In this document: positions 31,712 through 43,010 of the stretch, piece after piece
Position numbering within the stretch: the stretch's first letter is position 1
How the letters are laid out: each line of letters opens with the position of its first letter
Origin: Nemertoderma westbladi
Lineage: Eukaryota > Xenacoelomorpha > Nemertodermatida > Nemertodermatidae
Length of the DNA stretch: 55,893 nt
Assembly (NCBI GenBank): GCA_032718475.1
Contig: JAUCBJ010006972.1
Span: forward strand, 1-55,893
Direction of reading: 5' to 3'
Notes under the pieces: model-generated
What the model saw: only the letters and a program-made list of their open reading frames with translations
Databases searched by the model: none
What the model was told of the DNA's origin: nothing
Position numbers and translations under genes: made by a program

Positions 31712-34700
31712 TCAGATACAATTAATTGAGATACAATTAAAAAATCAATGTTGATTTTCTCCAATGCAGTACCTAGTACCTATATTACAATATTAATTTG
31801 TATCCTGTTTATTTGCACACAAAGTAATGTTTGCTATGTATGGTAAACTGGAACAAATTGTTATACACAGGTATATGTTATATACACATTAAAGACAGAT
31901 AGAGAGATATGATGAGCACCATCTTAGAATAACATAATTTATCGTATCAGTTATATCGTCACAGAAGTACGGAGGACAGATTGTGTCTCAAACAATAATT
32001 TAATAAGTAACAATCTACAACAATACGGATATACTAATGATAAATAATAATATACATAATTAATATTGTAAACTCATTAAAACTAATCAAAATCTCGGCT
32101 GACTTACAATTAGGAATGATATAAAACAGTGTGAAAGGGTATTATAATATATTTACTACAAAAACAGTAAAAATGTTTCATCTATATTATATATTTTTAT
32201 AATATAATATAGAAAACTAGTTTAACTACAAGTACTCATTTACATGTGTAAATGGTGAGGTATGTATTGCATTAAATTAATATGCACATTCTGGTTTTCA
32301 ACCAGGATGTGAAAATTAGATTTTCAACACAAAGTATATCAATAGTTGAAACACTGTCAAGAAACGGATTCCCCAAATTTTTTTTAAAAATACATAAACT
32401 TCCTAGAAAACGGACCAGGACGGGTGTCGAGTCAAAACTGCCAAATGTTTGAACAACTGTTACCAGACCAGGTCTGCGTGTTACCTGGCGGTTCTATTGT
32501 ATAATTCAACTTGCGGAGACAAAAATGTCGCCTTCAAAATTTACTAAAAAAACTTGCGTGGAATAAACTACGGTATAGTTTTTGTAGGAGTGACGTCACG
32601 ACAGGAAGAAAACTAACAGAAATGATATATCAGCATTCAGCACTGAGTTCGTGGCATAAAAAAATGTACCCCCCCCCCCCCCCCCCACACACACACACAG
32701 TTATTGTTAATGTAAAGTACTTATAGCGAGAGAGATAGATGTAAGGCAGATTAATCAGCTTGAGACACAAACTGTCCTTCTTATAGAAATAACAAAATGT
32801 ATTTGTAACCGGTTTAAAGTGAAATTAACTTATATATTTTAATTAAATTCATTTCATAAAAACAAAAAAAAAACATAAATTGCTTTAGTAATTACATTAC
32901 AAAATGTTTACCGGTAAAGTAATATAAACTACTTTACTTTATATTACTGTTATGCACTTTACCCAAGAGCATAATAATTCATTTATTAGAACCTTGGCAG
33001 CAGTAAGTAGTTCAATTCAATAACCATAATTTCATAATCTTTAATTGAGATAAATAAAATTTCGTTAATTAAAATTTGGGCGTAAAAACTGTAATATAAA
33101 TCAGGACAATTTAAACCGGTTGTAATAAACTTAGGACGATATAGCACACTTTACGTTGCTTACTTTCTATAAGTGGGATTGTCCCGACATAAATGGAAAC
33201 AATGAAAAATACCACAATTAATTAAATATTATTTATATACTGGCAGCCAAGAGAAAACATCTGCACACTACCACATCGATACACTGAAATAAAACGGGAA
33301 AGGTTGATGCAAGCGAGGTTTCTCTCACAGCACAAATGCAATTGTCAAACTATTACGGCGTCTAAACTATAAAAAAAAGCGACATAGCTTACAGTTTGAG
33401 TTCAATTTCCAACCGGAATACTGTCTATGGGAATAACGGATTATCAAAAATAATATGTGCAGAGGGCGTAGTGGGGACACAACACATTTATTAGTAGTGG
33501 GAAAATTCTAATTTATAAAGTAAAATATAGTCAATATCGTCTGACGATCAAAATACTAAAAAGCATAGCAATTAATTTATATTATAGCTTCATAATTGTT
33601 AAAATAGTAGCAGTTTAGCTTGACTACTTAAATTAATTCTTACATGATTGGGAAAAAATACATACAATTAAAATAAGGTTGCTGGTTTACCTCATCTAAA
33701 CATACAAGTAAAATAAAGAAAATATCTAACATCGCTTTACTTTACAAGGCAAATGAGGAGTTGAGTAATCCTCAGTTATATAGCAAAGGTAGGCGGCACT
33801 CATACTAAGGGAGGGAGATAGTAAATTAATAGCAGAGAAAGTGTAGTTGTTAAAATATCATGGTATTGGGAAGTATTGCACGGTAGGCAATAATAATACT
33901 TAGTCTTATATTTCTGGGGTGGGGAGGGTGGGGGGGGGGGGGGTCACTCAAACTACAGTAGGAAGAAGGTATCATGGGTCTAACTATATACGACAATCCG
34001 TTTGAAATATCGCGCGGTGTGAAACCATAATATCACTGAGTTGAGATGGGGGCATTCATAACCGCCGACAAACTTAGATATTATACAAACGTTTAAATCG
34101 TAAATCCAGATGAATTAAAGAAGATCCAATGATAACTAACATTCCATTGAGAATGAGTTTATTTATATACGAGTGTTTGAAAAAATAAGTTGTATATACA
34201 TTGTAAACTTTTATTCAAAAACCACTATTTGAACTTTCCACGGTATTTATTGTAGTAACAATAAGGTGTTGGTGTTGGCACGCTAAAATTAATAACCCTA
34301 GAACAGTTCCTATAATGTATATAACGGTATTTATGTGCGCGGAAGTGATCAATGTATGTTATAATTTACTACCTTACTTTTAAGGGGACATACTTTTTTA
34401 TTGAACATTGCCATAAAGCACAGTAACAGCCAGTATAAATTGTTTAGAATTACATAATCCAACCACGTTAATAAAAATCACCTTTTGAATTTTGATACAA
34501 ACGCTGTAAACATTAGATTTGTTACCCTGCAGGTAACTGCCAAGAGAGAGTAGCCCTTGGGCTGCTGCCGGTGTTTCGTGTTTCAAGTCCGCCTATAGCT
34601 TTACTTATTAACCTTATTAATCGATAAAGGCTGAAAAGCAATTAGCAATTAGGCGTTAATTGAATGAAACAAACACAATAATAGCCGCAGGTCATTAACA

Positions 34701-37409
34701 GGCGATGCAAACTGGTATGGTTGGTATATGTGAATTTGAAACCTGTCGACTCAGTAGCTGGACATATTGGAAATATAATAGATCACAACAGCATTATGGA
34801 AGTACGTTGGACTTTGCATTAATTCAAGGGTATTACACAGCGCACACGACATCTTATCTAAAACAAACGCAATGACACTGACATGACAAACACCCCCTTA
34901 CCCCCCTCCCTGCCAACACAATCGACTTACATTATTGATGTCCGACTATTAACGACTGGCCGAGCTGGGTATTAGTGTAACAAACATTGCGCAATCTTAA
35001 TAAGAGTACACAGTTGGGTAATATCTCACAATCACAGATAATGGCGTGTGGGTATAAGCGTCGTTTATAATACCGGAAAATGGCACATTCGCGAGAAGAT
35101 ATTGATCGATTCAACACTAATAAAAAAAAGGACTTGGCCAAGGTATAAGAGCATATGAAGGGAACACATTAACTACATGATAATGGAATTACCCGCACAG
35201 AATAACTAATATCGAGTTTAGCATAGTAAGAGGAAACTGTGAAATACTCAATACCGAGGGGCATTGGATATTCAACCTTACGAAATAGAAACTGGTATTA
35301 TTATGAATTCCTGAATTGATATCATTATATACGCGAATAATAATAAATCATAATGATACGGCAACCTAATGGGTGTATGCGAGCGAGAGATACTGGTTTT
35401 GCATTGCGACGTCGTAGTAATTACATTCACCACCACTATAGACGGCAGCTGTGTGGAGAGAATACCGAACCAGCTTGACTGCATTGTTACGCCAAATAGC
35501 AATGTAGCGCTGAGCGAGCAAGGCAGGGAAAACAGAGAAAAGATTAGGACTGCCATATGCTGTTACTTACTACATTAGTGTGGAGAGATGGGGAGTATTA
35601 TTTGAGCAAGGAGAGAGAACTAAACTACAGTGTGAAGAGGAGAGAACGTGATAGATGGTAGAAAGCTGTGCTGAAAACTTTGAGTGGGAAATCTAGCTTA
35701 GCAGCAAAAAAACATGCAATTAGCAGCAATACACGTATTTGTAAATCAGGAAGGTGTGCAACACTAAACTAATGTTACATTTTGAGAAAAATATACAACA
35801 CTACATTAGTTTGTTGACAACAACTATATAGGCCGCAGGAAGCTATGTCTAATAGCTAACAACTACATGTTATTAAGTATAATATTATAGGAACGCACTG
35901 CAATAAATATAATAATCACTGGATAGAATGTACAGTACATATTTAGCAACAACGGTATAATAATAATATAAACCGCATTTAATCTAAATAATAAGTCTAA
36001 AATGTTTATGAAGTAAATGTATTTAGCCACAGAAATATTTTGTATCCTGATAAAAATGTAAGGAAATTGAATGTTGTTTCTATTATATAATATGACCGTA
36101 TACATTTTTTAGGAACAAACTTTGCACCAAATTATTTGAAATTGGAATACAGTTCCATGGATGAAGGAGCAAATACTAAACCTGGAGAAAATAGATCTGA
36201 ATAAATTAAATAAATTTCGGCGAAGAAAAGGCACTGAAATTATTGTAGATTAGATTCTGTTTTGAATTTGTCAAAAATAATAATTAAATTAAGGTGGTTA
36301 CTAATAATAACAAGGGTTGGGTAGGATTCCAGACAAATTTACCGTGTTTAACACACGTATATTGCAGCGGGAAGATTCGTGCGAAACGAACAAACATGTT
36401 TATCATTTGTACTAATCATTTCACAAAGACGACTTAACTTATTATATATTTACTAACTGAGTTCGGCACCAAATGTAATGGAAATTTGCTTGAAATATAT
36501 TATACGAATACGAAATTAAATCAATAGAATACAACTGCCAAAAACGTACATATAATAATATAATATAATATATATATATAGCATAACTTTGTAATACCAA
36601 AAATAACATTTATAAATGTTAGTAACACTAAAACTACCTTTGGTGTTAAACAAATTAATGTGAGTGTGGGATGTGGGGTAGCCCTTTGATAATTAAAACA
36701 TTCAAAATATATGCTTTGTCGGAAAGTTCCACCCTCCACAATAAAGCATTAAAATATATATCTTAAACACAAACCGCGGAAGATATCAGATTAAAATATT
36801 TTTTTTATAATTTTACAATAAAACGCTGACAAGGCAATTTCCCCCCATCTGTGCGCTATAGGATATACGTGTCACTAGCCGACTATCAGTGAAACTGGTA
36901 GATTCGAAAAAAAGAGTAGCATTTCCGAGAGAAGTATACTTCCGACGTATATAATAAAAGAGGAGTACAGAAGTAGAATCGATTATAAAATACCAGGGGT
37001 TCTGTACTCGTAGCACCTCAATTAGTAGCGATATTTAGCACTGGGAGTGGATACAAAACGAATTAGGATCTGAAGTTAGTTGTATAAAGAAAAGATTATG
37101 AAACAATTTAAAACCTATACGTTAACTTCTTAACTAAATTACTGCATAATCGTGGTCACTAGGTAATATCAGGATACCTGCTATAAAAATTGAAACACCG
37201 TTTACACACACACACGAAAATATAAAAAATTACCACAAAACTGCTTGAAATGTAAAAAAAACTGTTTGGTGAAAAGGAAATGCTGCGATTTTTTAATAAA
37301 TTTATCTACCAGAATCAAAAATATTGCCATCAACCACGACATGTATCGAATAACGCGACAGAAGGGCGGTCCGAGTTAAACGTGGTCGGTGAGGGGGGTG
37401 GGCGGGGGG
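31712..37409. other. AT-rich intergenic DNA, no gene recognised
   Basis: This is 5.7 kb with no supported gene. Notable simple tracts are about 17 C plus (CA)n at 32,669-32,698, a G run at 33,929-33,942, (TA)n near 36,565 and (AC)n at 37,203-37,214. Short ORFs (34,398; 34,932; 35,278; 35,863; 36,521; 36,813) look random. The AFF 3' UTR must occupy the right part, as AFF ends at 37,410 on the minus strand, but I found no close AATAAA on that strand. Confidence 0.4.
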
Positions 37410-40400
37410 TTACGTTGACGACATACTGTGACCGAGGCAACGCAGGGCCTCGTCCACGTATGTCAACACGCTCTGCACACTGCTGTCGGGGGTCAGTGCG
37501 CCGCCGCAGGCGCGCTCCAACGCGTCGAAGAACTGCGAATGCGACGCGCGCAGCGCCTCCAAACCTTCCTTGATGCGATCCTCCTTCAAAGCGAACAGCG
37601 TGTCCGCGATGCACTCCTGCATGAGGCCGATGATACTCTGACTGACCTCGACCGGGGCATTGCGACAACTCGGCGAAACTTCCTCCTCCATGATCGAAGG
37701 CGCCACATTCCAGCAGCTGCTCGGCGAGGGCGCCTGAGCCGTCTTACTGGCCATGTCGAGGCGCTCCTTGAGCTGCTTGTACTTGGCGATGTTGTCATCG
37801 CGATTGAGCTTTATGATACGCGCGTAGAGGACCATGAGGCAGTTGCGACAGACGATGTCTATCTTCTTGTCGCTGTCCGCTTGCTCGCTGCCCCGGGAGC
37901 TGATGAGTTTCTGGAGGTGGTCGAATAGGTCCACGGTCTCGATGTACATGCCGCGCGCCGCCTCGGCCGGTTGCTCAGAGTGATCCTGTTCGTGGGCCAG
38001 ACAGCAGCGGATGAGCAGGGACGCGGCCTCCAGGTAGAGCAACGCTTTCTGGGCGTTGGATAGCGGAAGCGTGTCGCCCTGACGCTTGACTATGAGGGCG
38101 CGATGAAGGTACTGGTCCCTGGTGAACCGACGCATAGTATCACGGCCTTCCTCCCGAACCGCCGTTAGGTTCGTGAAGGTCTCCGAGCTGTCCCGGTGCC
38201 GCGGGCGCGGATCCACGCTGAATGGCTCCACTTTGGCCGTTTTCTTCTGCTCCCGTCGCAGCGGGTATTCCTCTAAACGCGGTGGATTCGCTGCGGGGGT
38301 TGTCTCCACCGTCGCGGCGTCAACCACGATGGCCTCGTCCTGGACTTCCGCTTTGATTTTTAATCGTTTCACGTTGGAGCACTCGGGTCGGGAATAGCTG
38401 GCGGGACGTTTTTCTACAATTTTGGTGGGCTGTTGAGGAGGACGGGAAAGTTTCGAAAGAGGAATGCTGATTGTAAGTGTCAACTGGCCATCGGCTGTCA
38501 CCTCGAACGGTGCCAGAACGATTTCCCCCGATCGGTGTTTGATCTTCCGCTTGGGAGGGGAACTTTCCTTAGCGGACGATAGTAACGGTGGCTTTTCTTT
38601 GTACGGGTTTTCACGACTCTCGTGGGTAGGACGACTCGACGTCGACAACAGGTCTGCGTCCTTGTTTGGTGTAGCTGAGTTAGAAAGGTTGCGTTTAAAC
38701 GGACTAAGTATTTCGTCACCCGTCTGTTTCAACGGACTAACTCTATCGTTTGATCTGGAAGAATCGTTCCGTTTTGACGGACTAACTCTATCGTTTGACC
38801 TGGATGAATCGTTCCGTTTTGACGGACTAACTCTGTCGTTTGATTTAAATATATTTTTAGAATCGTTAGACTTTATAGGACTAACTCGCTGATGTTTCTG
38901 ATCGCTTTTACGATCAGATTTATTATGAGTTTCGGCACCAGAGGTTTTTATTGTACTGACCTTAGAATTTTTGGCACTTGAAGCAGAAATATAATTGGAT
39001 GAGGATGCGGAATTAGCTTTAATCGAATCGAATCCTTTGTGTTTAACTTTGCTACGAGCGATATCGACGTGGTTAGTTCCGCTGTCTTGCGGAGTTTTGG
39101 ATCCGGTGACCGGAGGCTCCGATCCGAGCCCTCGTACGGAACCCCCGGGGCCGGAACCACCGGAGACCACCGACTCGGAGTCGGAGTTCCGCCGGACCAC
39201 CTTGTTGGGAACGCGTTGCGGCCGCCGGCTCCCGTCCGCGGGGATCAGCGTCTCGCCGGAGGGGGGGTCTACCGAGCCCAACCCGCCGGTCGCCTGGAGC
39301 ACGGAGAGCGAGTTGAACCCGGTCGAGGTCCGGGGGATCGCGGGCGACTGCGACATCGGGAAGCTGTCCCCCTCGTCCCCGGACGAGAACAACTGGTTGA
39401 TCGACGAGGCCTGCGGGCTCGATGGGTCCACGGCGTTCGGGAGTTTCATATTCGCTTTAAGTTTCGGAAGAAACGGCGATATCTGCCATGATGTTTTAGG
39501 CTGCTCCTCGGGTAACTCCGCGCTGTTTCCGGGCCCCGGGTACGGGCTACCGCGCTCTTCCTCGTCGCTCGAGCTGCTCTGGTCGTCCGACTCGCTACTG
39601 CAGCTACTGTCGTCGCCATCGGAGTCGCTGCTGTCGTCATTCATGGCCTCCTCCGTCTTGGTTGCGACGAGCAGCGGGGCACTACGTACCGTCGCGGCGT
39701 CGCCACTGCGCCGGGTATCCGCCTTGCCCGCGGACACGGCTGTACGGGGGGGAACAGGGGCTCCACCGGTGGGCGAACCGACGGTGGGCGCGGGAGTTGG
39801 GCTCCCCGGACCGCGGGATACACTGGCGGGCGAACCGACGTCCGTCTCGTCATCCGACATCCGCAGGTCATCGAGAATGTCATCCTTGGCCTCCACAGTC
39901 CCGGATGAAGACGAGCAGACTGTGGCGCCAGACAAGGTCAATCCGTTCTGGGTTGCAGGCACCCCATTGGTCCCGTTGACAGACTTACTGGCAGCGCTAC
40001 CGCGCGGTTGAGAGTCGGTCACGGAATCTTTAATCCATTTATTCAAAATTATTGGCGGTTTTATTGCGGAAATTGGCGTTTTAACTACATTTTTCATTTG
40101 CTGCAGAATATCTGACACTTTATTATTTTCATTATTGATTTGCGCGCGAGAATTGATGAGATTCTCTGTATAATTGACACCATTGCGTTCTGTAGGGCGT
40201 TGATTGCTTACCGGGGGCTGATCAGTTGTTTGCGGTTTATTTTTTTGGTCGAAAGGAAAGGTTTTTAATTTAGTGAGTTTGGCTTTGGTGGCGTTGTGGT
40301 GCGGACTGGTGGACTTGGGTCTGGCGGGTACTTTTAAGTCGGTGTTTCTGTAGTTATTCCGTACATGGGGCGACGGCTGGCTGGCAGTACCGTTGGGCCG

Positions 40401-40763
40401 GTGGTGGGCTCTCCCGGTGTGACTCAACTGGCGGACCACATCGTGGGGGATACCGTACAGCGTCCTCTGGTCGTCGATCTTCGAGAGGTCGTGTTTAATG
40501 TCATTGAAATTGCCCAGAGCGTTGTTGATACGCTTATGTAGCATGTCGGTGGAATCGCTCCGATTTTCGCGGATTTCGATGCGTTTCGGGATATCGGCGG
40601 TGGGTTTCTCCCGCTCGCGATGGGGTTTCGAGGTGGCCTTCAGTTGGTGTCTGTTCGCCATTTCCGCTTGCTGCCATGGCAGGAGTTCTTGCGTTTCTAT
40701 CATTCTCTCCCGCTCGCGTTTAGCTTGTTCTTTCGCGTCGAAGTGGACGTAACACGGCTCCAT
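37410..40763 (-). CDS. AFF: AF4/FMR2 family (AFF/Lilliputian) transcription elongation scaffold, 1,117 aa
   Basis: AFF proteins are nuclear scaffolds of the super elongation complex that bind P-TEFb, ELL and AF9/ENL to release paused RNA polymerase II. The basic N-terminus (KEQAKRERER, 11-20) and LHKRINNALGNFNDIK (75-90) correspond to the P-TEFb-contacting region. SDILQQMKNVVKTPISAIKP (217-236) matches the ELL-binding segment. An acidic poly-Ser tract (376-404) precedes TSWQISPFLPKLKANM (424-439), like the family's KWQL-x-x-W motif. LTLTISIPLSKLSR (761-774) fits the AF9/ENL-binding strand. The C-terminal homology domain spans about 879-1113, including the conserved QAPSPSS (1010-1016). Residues 641-679 hold a 15-residue tandem repeat (SNDRVSPSKRNDSSR). 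The ATG at 40,763 follows an in-frame TAA and a splice acceptor at 40,794. The whole coding region is a single exon, whereas vertebrate paralogues have many. Family membership is firm; one-to-one orthology with AFF1-4 is not expected. Confidence 0.93.
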   Translation of the reverse strand: MEPCYVHFDAKEQAKRERERMIETQELLPWQQAEMANRHQLKATSKPHREREKPTADIPKRIEIRENRSDSTDMLHKRINNALGNFNDIKHDLSKIDDQRTLYGIPHDVVRQLSHTGRAHHRPNGTASQPSPHVRNNYRNTDLKVPARPKSTSPHHNATKAKLTKLKTFPFDQKNKPQTTDQPPVSNQRPTERNGVNYTENLINSRAQINNENNKVSDILQQMKNVVKTPISAIKPPIILNKWIKDSVTDSQPRGSAASKSVNGTNGVPATQNGLTLSGATVCSSSSGTVEAKDDILDDLRMSDDETDVGSPASVSRGPGSPTPAPTVGSPTGGAPVPPRTAVSAGKADTRRSGDAATVRSAPLLVATKTEEAMNDDSSDSDGDDSSCSSESDDQSSSSDEEERGSPYPGPGNSAELPEEQPKTSWQISPFLPKLKANMKLPNAVDPSSPQASSINQLFSSGDEGDSFPMSQSPAIPRTSTGFNSLSVLQATGGLGSVDPPSGETLIPADGSRRPQRVPNKVVRRNSDSESVVSGGSGPGGSVRGLGSEPPVTGSKTPQDSGTNHVDIARSKVKHKGFDSIKANSASSSNYISASSAKNSKVSTIKTSGAETHNKSDRKSDQKHQRVSPIKSNDSKNIFKSNDRVSPSKRNDSSRSNDRVSPSKRNDSSRSNDRVSPLKQTGDEILSPFKRNLSNSATPNKDADLLSTSSRPTHESRENPYKEKPPLLSSAKESSPPKRKIKHRSGEIVLAPFEVTADGQLTLTISIPLSKLSRPPQQPTKIVEKRPASYSRPECSNVKRLKIKAEVQDEAIVVDAATVETTPAANPPRLEEYPLRREQKKTAKVEPFSVDPRPRHRDSSETFTNLTAVREEGRDTMRRFTRDQYLHRALIVKRQGDTLPLSNAQKALLYLEAASLLIRCCLAHEQDHSEQPAEAARGMYIETVDLFDHLQKLISSRGSEQADSDKKIDIVCRNCLMVLYARIIKLNRDDNIAKYKQLKERLDMASKTAQAPSPSSCWNVAPSIMEEEVSPSCRNAPVEVSQSIIGLMQECIADTLFALKEDRIKEGLEALRASHSQFFDALERACGGALTPDSSVQSVLTYVDEALRCLGHSMSST
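38727..38843 (-). repeat. 45-bp coding repeat in AFF
   Basis: Two full 45-bp copies (38,843-38,799 and 38,798-38,754) and a partial third encode SNDRVSPSKRNDSSR. Each brings a proline-directed site (DRVSPxK). The flanks 627-632 (RVSPIK) and 685-690 (ILSPFK) look like older copies. The region is Ser/Lys-rich and probably disordered. Unit number could vary between alleles. Confidence 0.75.
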
Positions 40764-40793
40764 ATCCAGTAGAACTTAAGTAGAAGATAAAAT

Positions 40794-40815
40794 CTACAAA
40801 AAAATTAGTATCAGT
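40794..40815 (-). promoter_or_regulatory. Splice acceptor for the AFF coding exon
   Basis: The minus strand reads ATACTAATTTTTTTGTAG ending at 40,794. It includes a TACTAAT branch-point-like heptamer, a pyrimidine run and AG. The exon would start at 40,793, 30 bases before the ATG, with TAA in frame between them. The 5' UTR exon is not located; it probably lies upstream among the repeats at 41-46 kb. Confidence 0.65.
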
Positions 40816-41617
40816 TAAGGATTGCAATAATTATAAAATACATTATTGAAAAATAAATTACGGTACTTCAATAAGTTAATAATATCTTCATTCAATCTGT
40901 AATACTGCATGGTACTGTAAATATCACTACCGGTATATACTAACTAAATAAAGAAATACTGGCTCTGGCATATTATATTTTTGCACCAAGCGGCACTATT
41001 TAGTTTTTCGAAATTTCCACGTAATACCGGTACACGTTGTGACGTTTCACTGACTAGGCCCTAATAAAGTTTTTCTAAACCGTTTTTATTTTCTAATTTT
41101 TTTCCTAAAAAGTTTTTTAAAGTTTTTCAGCAGTTGTACCGGTGGCTGATATCACATATTTAGAACAATTTTATTTTTGGAAAATGGAGTGACGTCCATA
41201 AGTTAGTTTGTATCTGCAACTGCAATTATTAACTAATTTGACAAAACTATATCAGATGTTTTCAGATTTTATATGCCCAATGAAATAAGTACCGGGTATC
41301 TGATTTAGGAATATAACAATACACGAAATCAGGTTGTTTGAGCCCGTTGTAAAATACAAATATTTTTGTAATATTTATTCCATATCAAATTTTCTGCTAC
41401 TCGAAAAAGGAAAATAACAATAATATTAATTAACTAAAACACATTATAACAAGCCTTTATTAAAACTAGCTGATCTGATATCAAGTTAAGTACCAAGTAC
41501 CGCGATAAGATTATACTTTATAAACGAAACCAAACTAAACAAAAAAAAGATAAACAAAGTTGATCAACAAAAGTATTTACTTACTGTGAAATATCGACAC
41601 TGTCATACTTGAGTTTT
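40816..41617. other. Probable AFF 5' intron, AT-rich
   Basis: It lies directly upstream of the AFF coding exon. It is AT-rich, with TACCGGT words and no ORF. If the acceptor is used, this is intronic. Confidence 0.4.
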
Positions 41618-41986
41618 ACTAAAATTTGAAACAGAGGTAGTTTCACCCCCCCCCCCCCCCCCCCTCCTTAGTGGGTGAACCATAATTTTAATTTTGCTTT
41701 AAATTATTCCAATAATGTAAAAACAATTGAATTAAGTTAGGGAAATAGCTTAGATATGGGCGTTAGAAAGTTACATGTATTTGCTTCCTAGGAAGGTCAT
41801 TTACTCTATTTATTAAATACACAATAATATAAATCAAAAAAGTTTTTAGCCAGTAACAGTTTTTATTAATTTAATATCACAGTAAAAATGTAATTTATTT
41901 GTATAAAGTAAAATAATTATCACAGTACAATAATTTTTAAAAAAAATATATATAAAATAAACCGAATGCATTTCGCCCTAATAGCT

Positions 41987-42046
41987 CTTCAGCGGTAAAA
42001 TATTTTAAAATATTTGACCGCTGAAGACAGTGAAGAGGTCTTCACT
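41987..42046. repeat. Loopless 20-bp hairpin with adjacent 8-bp hairpin
   Basis: CTTCAGCGGTAAAATATTTT (41,987-42,006) is followed at once by AAAATATTTGACCGCTGAAG (42,007-42,026), a 19-of-20 inverted repeat with no spacer. Three bases on, AGTGAAGA-GG-TCTTCACT (42,029-42,046) forms a second hairpin. It could be the centre of a small MITE or a recombination-prone cruciform. Confidence 0.6.
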
Positions 42047-42213
42047 GAAGAGTGAATAGGTATTAGAGGTTTAGGCTACTCTATTACGAGGAAGAGGTTT
42101 ACTGGCTAAAAACGTTTTTGATTTATATTATTTATATCGGGTGTCAGCTACATTAATCAACATTCCTCAATATCTTACTTAAATAGGCTACACAATACTC
42201 TATAAGACTTTAC

Positions 42214-42600
42214 TTATGCATGAATCTTACTACTACTACAAACAACATGCTGCATTGCAGCTGCATTATATATATTACATATATACTGAGAATGCTGCGC
42301 CGGCTTGTCGACAAAATTGCGCCGACACAACTCCCTATCCCCCATGACATTTGCTAGATCATCCGCATCTTCAAGGCCAGTGTCCTTTAAGATGCGTCTC
42401 AAGAAAGTCATAGGCTGTCCAGTGTCCACCATGCTTATTCACTCCATGAGGCTGCCAAAGCACAAGATTATGCACTGGCTGTTCTCACAGCGAAAGCAAT
42501 GTCCTGCAAAGCGGAGTCGGTTCCGTTCAAATGTCAAGGTAGGGGAGATTAACGAAACACCTCCAATGTGTATAGAGTCTGATTGAAGATGTATGCATTG
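42214..42600 (-). mobile_element. LINE 3' fragment, ORF2 C-terminus
   Basis: On the minus strand, 42,600 downward encodes, in broken frames, IGGVSLISPTLTFERNRLRF and AGHCFRCEN. Then 42,432 downward reads DTGQPMTFLRRILKDTGLED, ADDLANVMGDRELCRRNF, the expected ORF2 C-terminal end. It is the same family as 18,845-19,690 and preserves the C-terminus that copy lost. The 3' end carries AATGCAGC-ATG and an AGTAGTAGTAG tail (42,228-42,260). Confidence 0.75.
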
Positions 42601-43010
42601 TACTTGCATGAAGAGCTACGTAATTTGTAGCCCAGCTACATATGAGATAAAATATAAATAAAATGTCCCAGAACTTTGTGTATTTATGTATTAAATAGCA
42701 GTGGATTAAAAAACATACAATCTTAGTAAGCTAATTTCCGCTCAAATTTTACATATTTGAAATCTTTTGATCGAATGGCCAGCTTTCGATTGGCTCAAAA
42801 AAAATCAAAAAATAAATTAAAGATTTGAAAGCAAAAAAAATTTTGGTCCACCCAAGAAGGAGGAGGGAATTCAAGCTACGTGAGGTCAACCTGCACCTCT
42901 GATTCAAATTTCATGCAATCTCATTACGATTTGTAGAAAAATTAGGGGGTGGGGTTGGGGTGTCGTTTCACTGAATTACGACACTACATTACGGGGCATT
43001 ACGGGATATA

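Larger units (their letters stand above)
41618..43010. mobile_element. Interrupted copy of the palindromic poly-C element
   Basis: The left arm (41,618-41,700) has TTTGAAACAGAGGTAGTTTC, about 19 C and GTGGGTGAACCATAATTTTA. The right arm (42,830-43,005) has the reverse complement words: GGTCCACCCAAG, CTCTGATTCAAATTTCATGC, a G-rich run and TTCACTGAATTACGACACTA. These match the arms of the 787-bp element at 26,518-27,304. The middle, about 1.1 kb, contains a perfect hairpin (41,987-42,026) and a LINE 3' fragment (42,214-42,600), so the original palindrome was opened by insertions. Confidence 0.5.

Noticed and set aside
38995-40011. 338-codon plus-strand ORF opposite AFF
   Set aside because: It is the antisense shadow of the GC-rich, Ser/Pro-rich AFF coding region and has no domain of its own.
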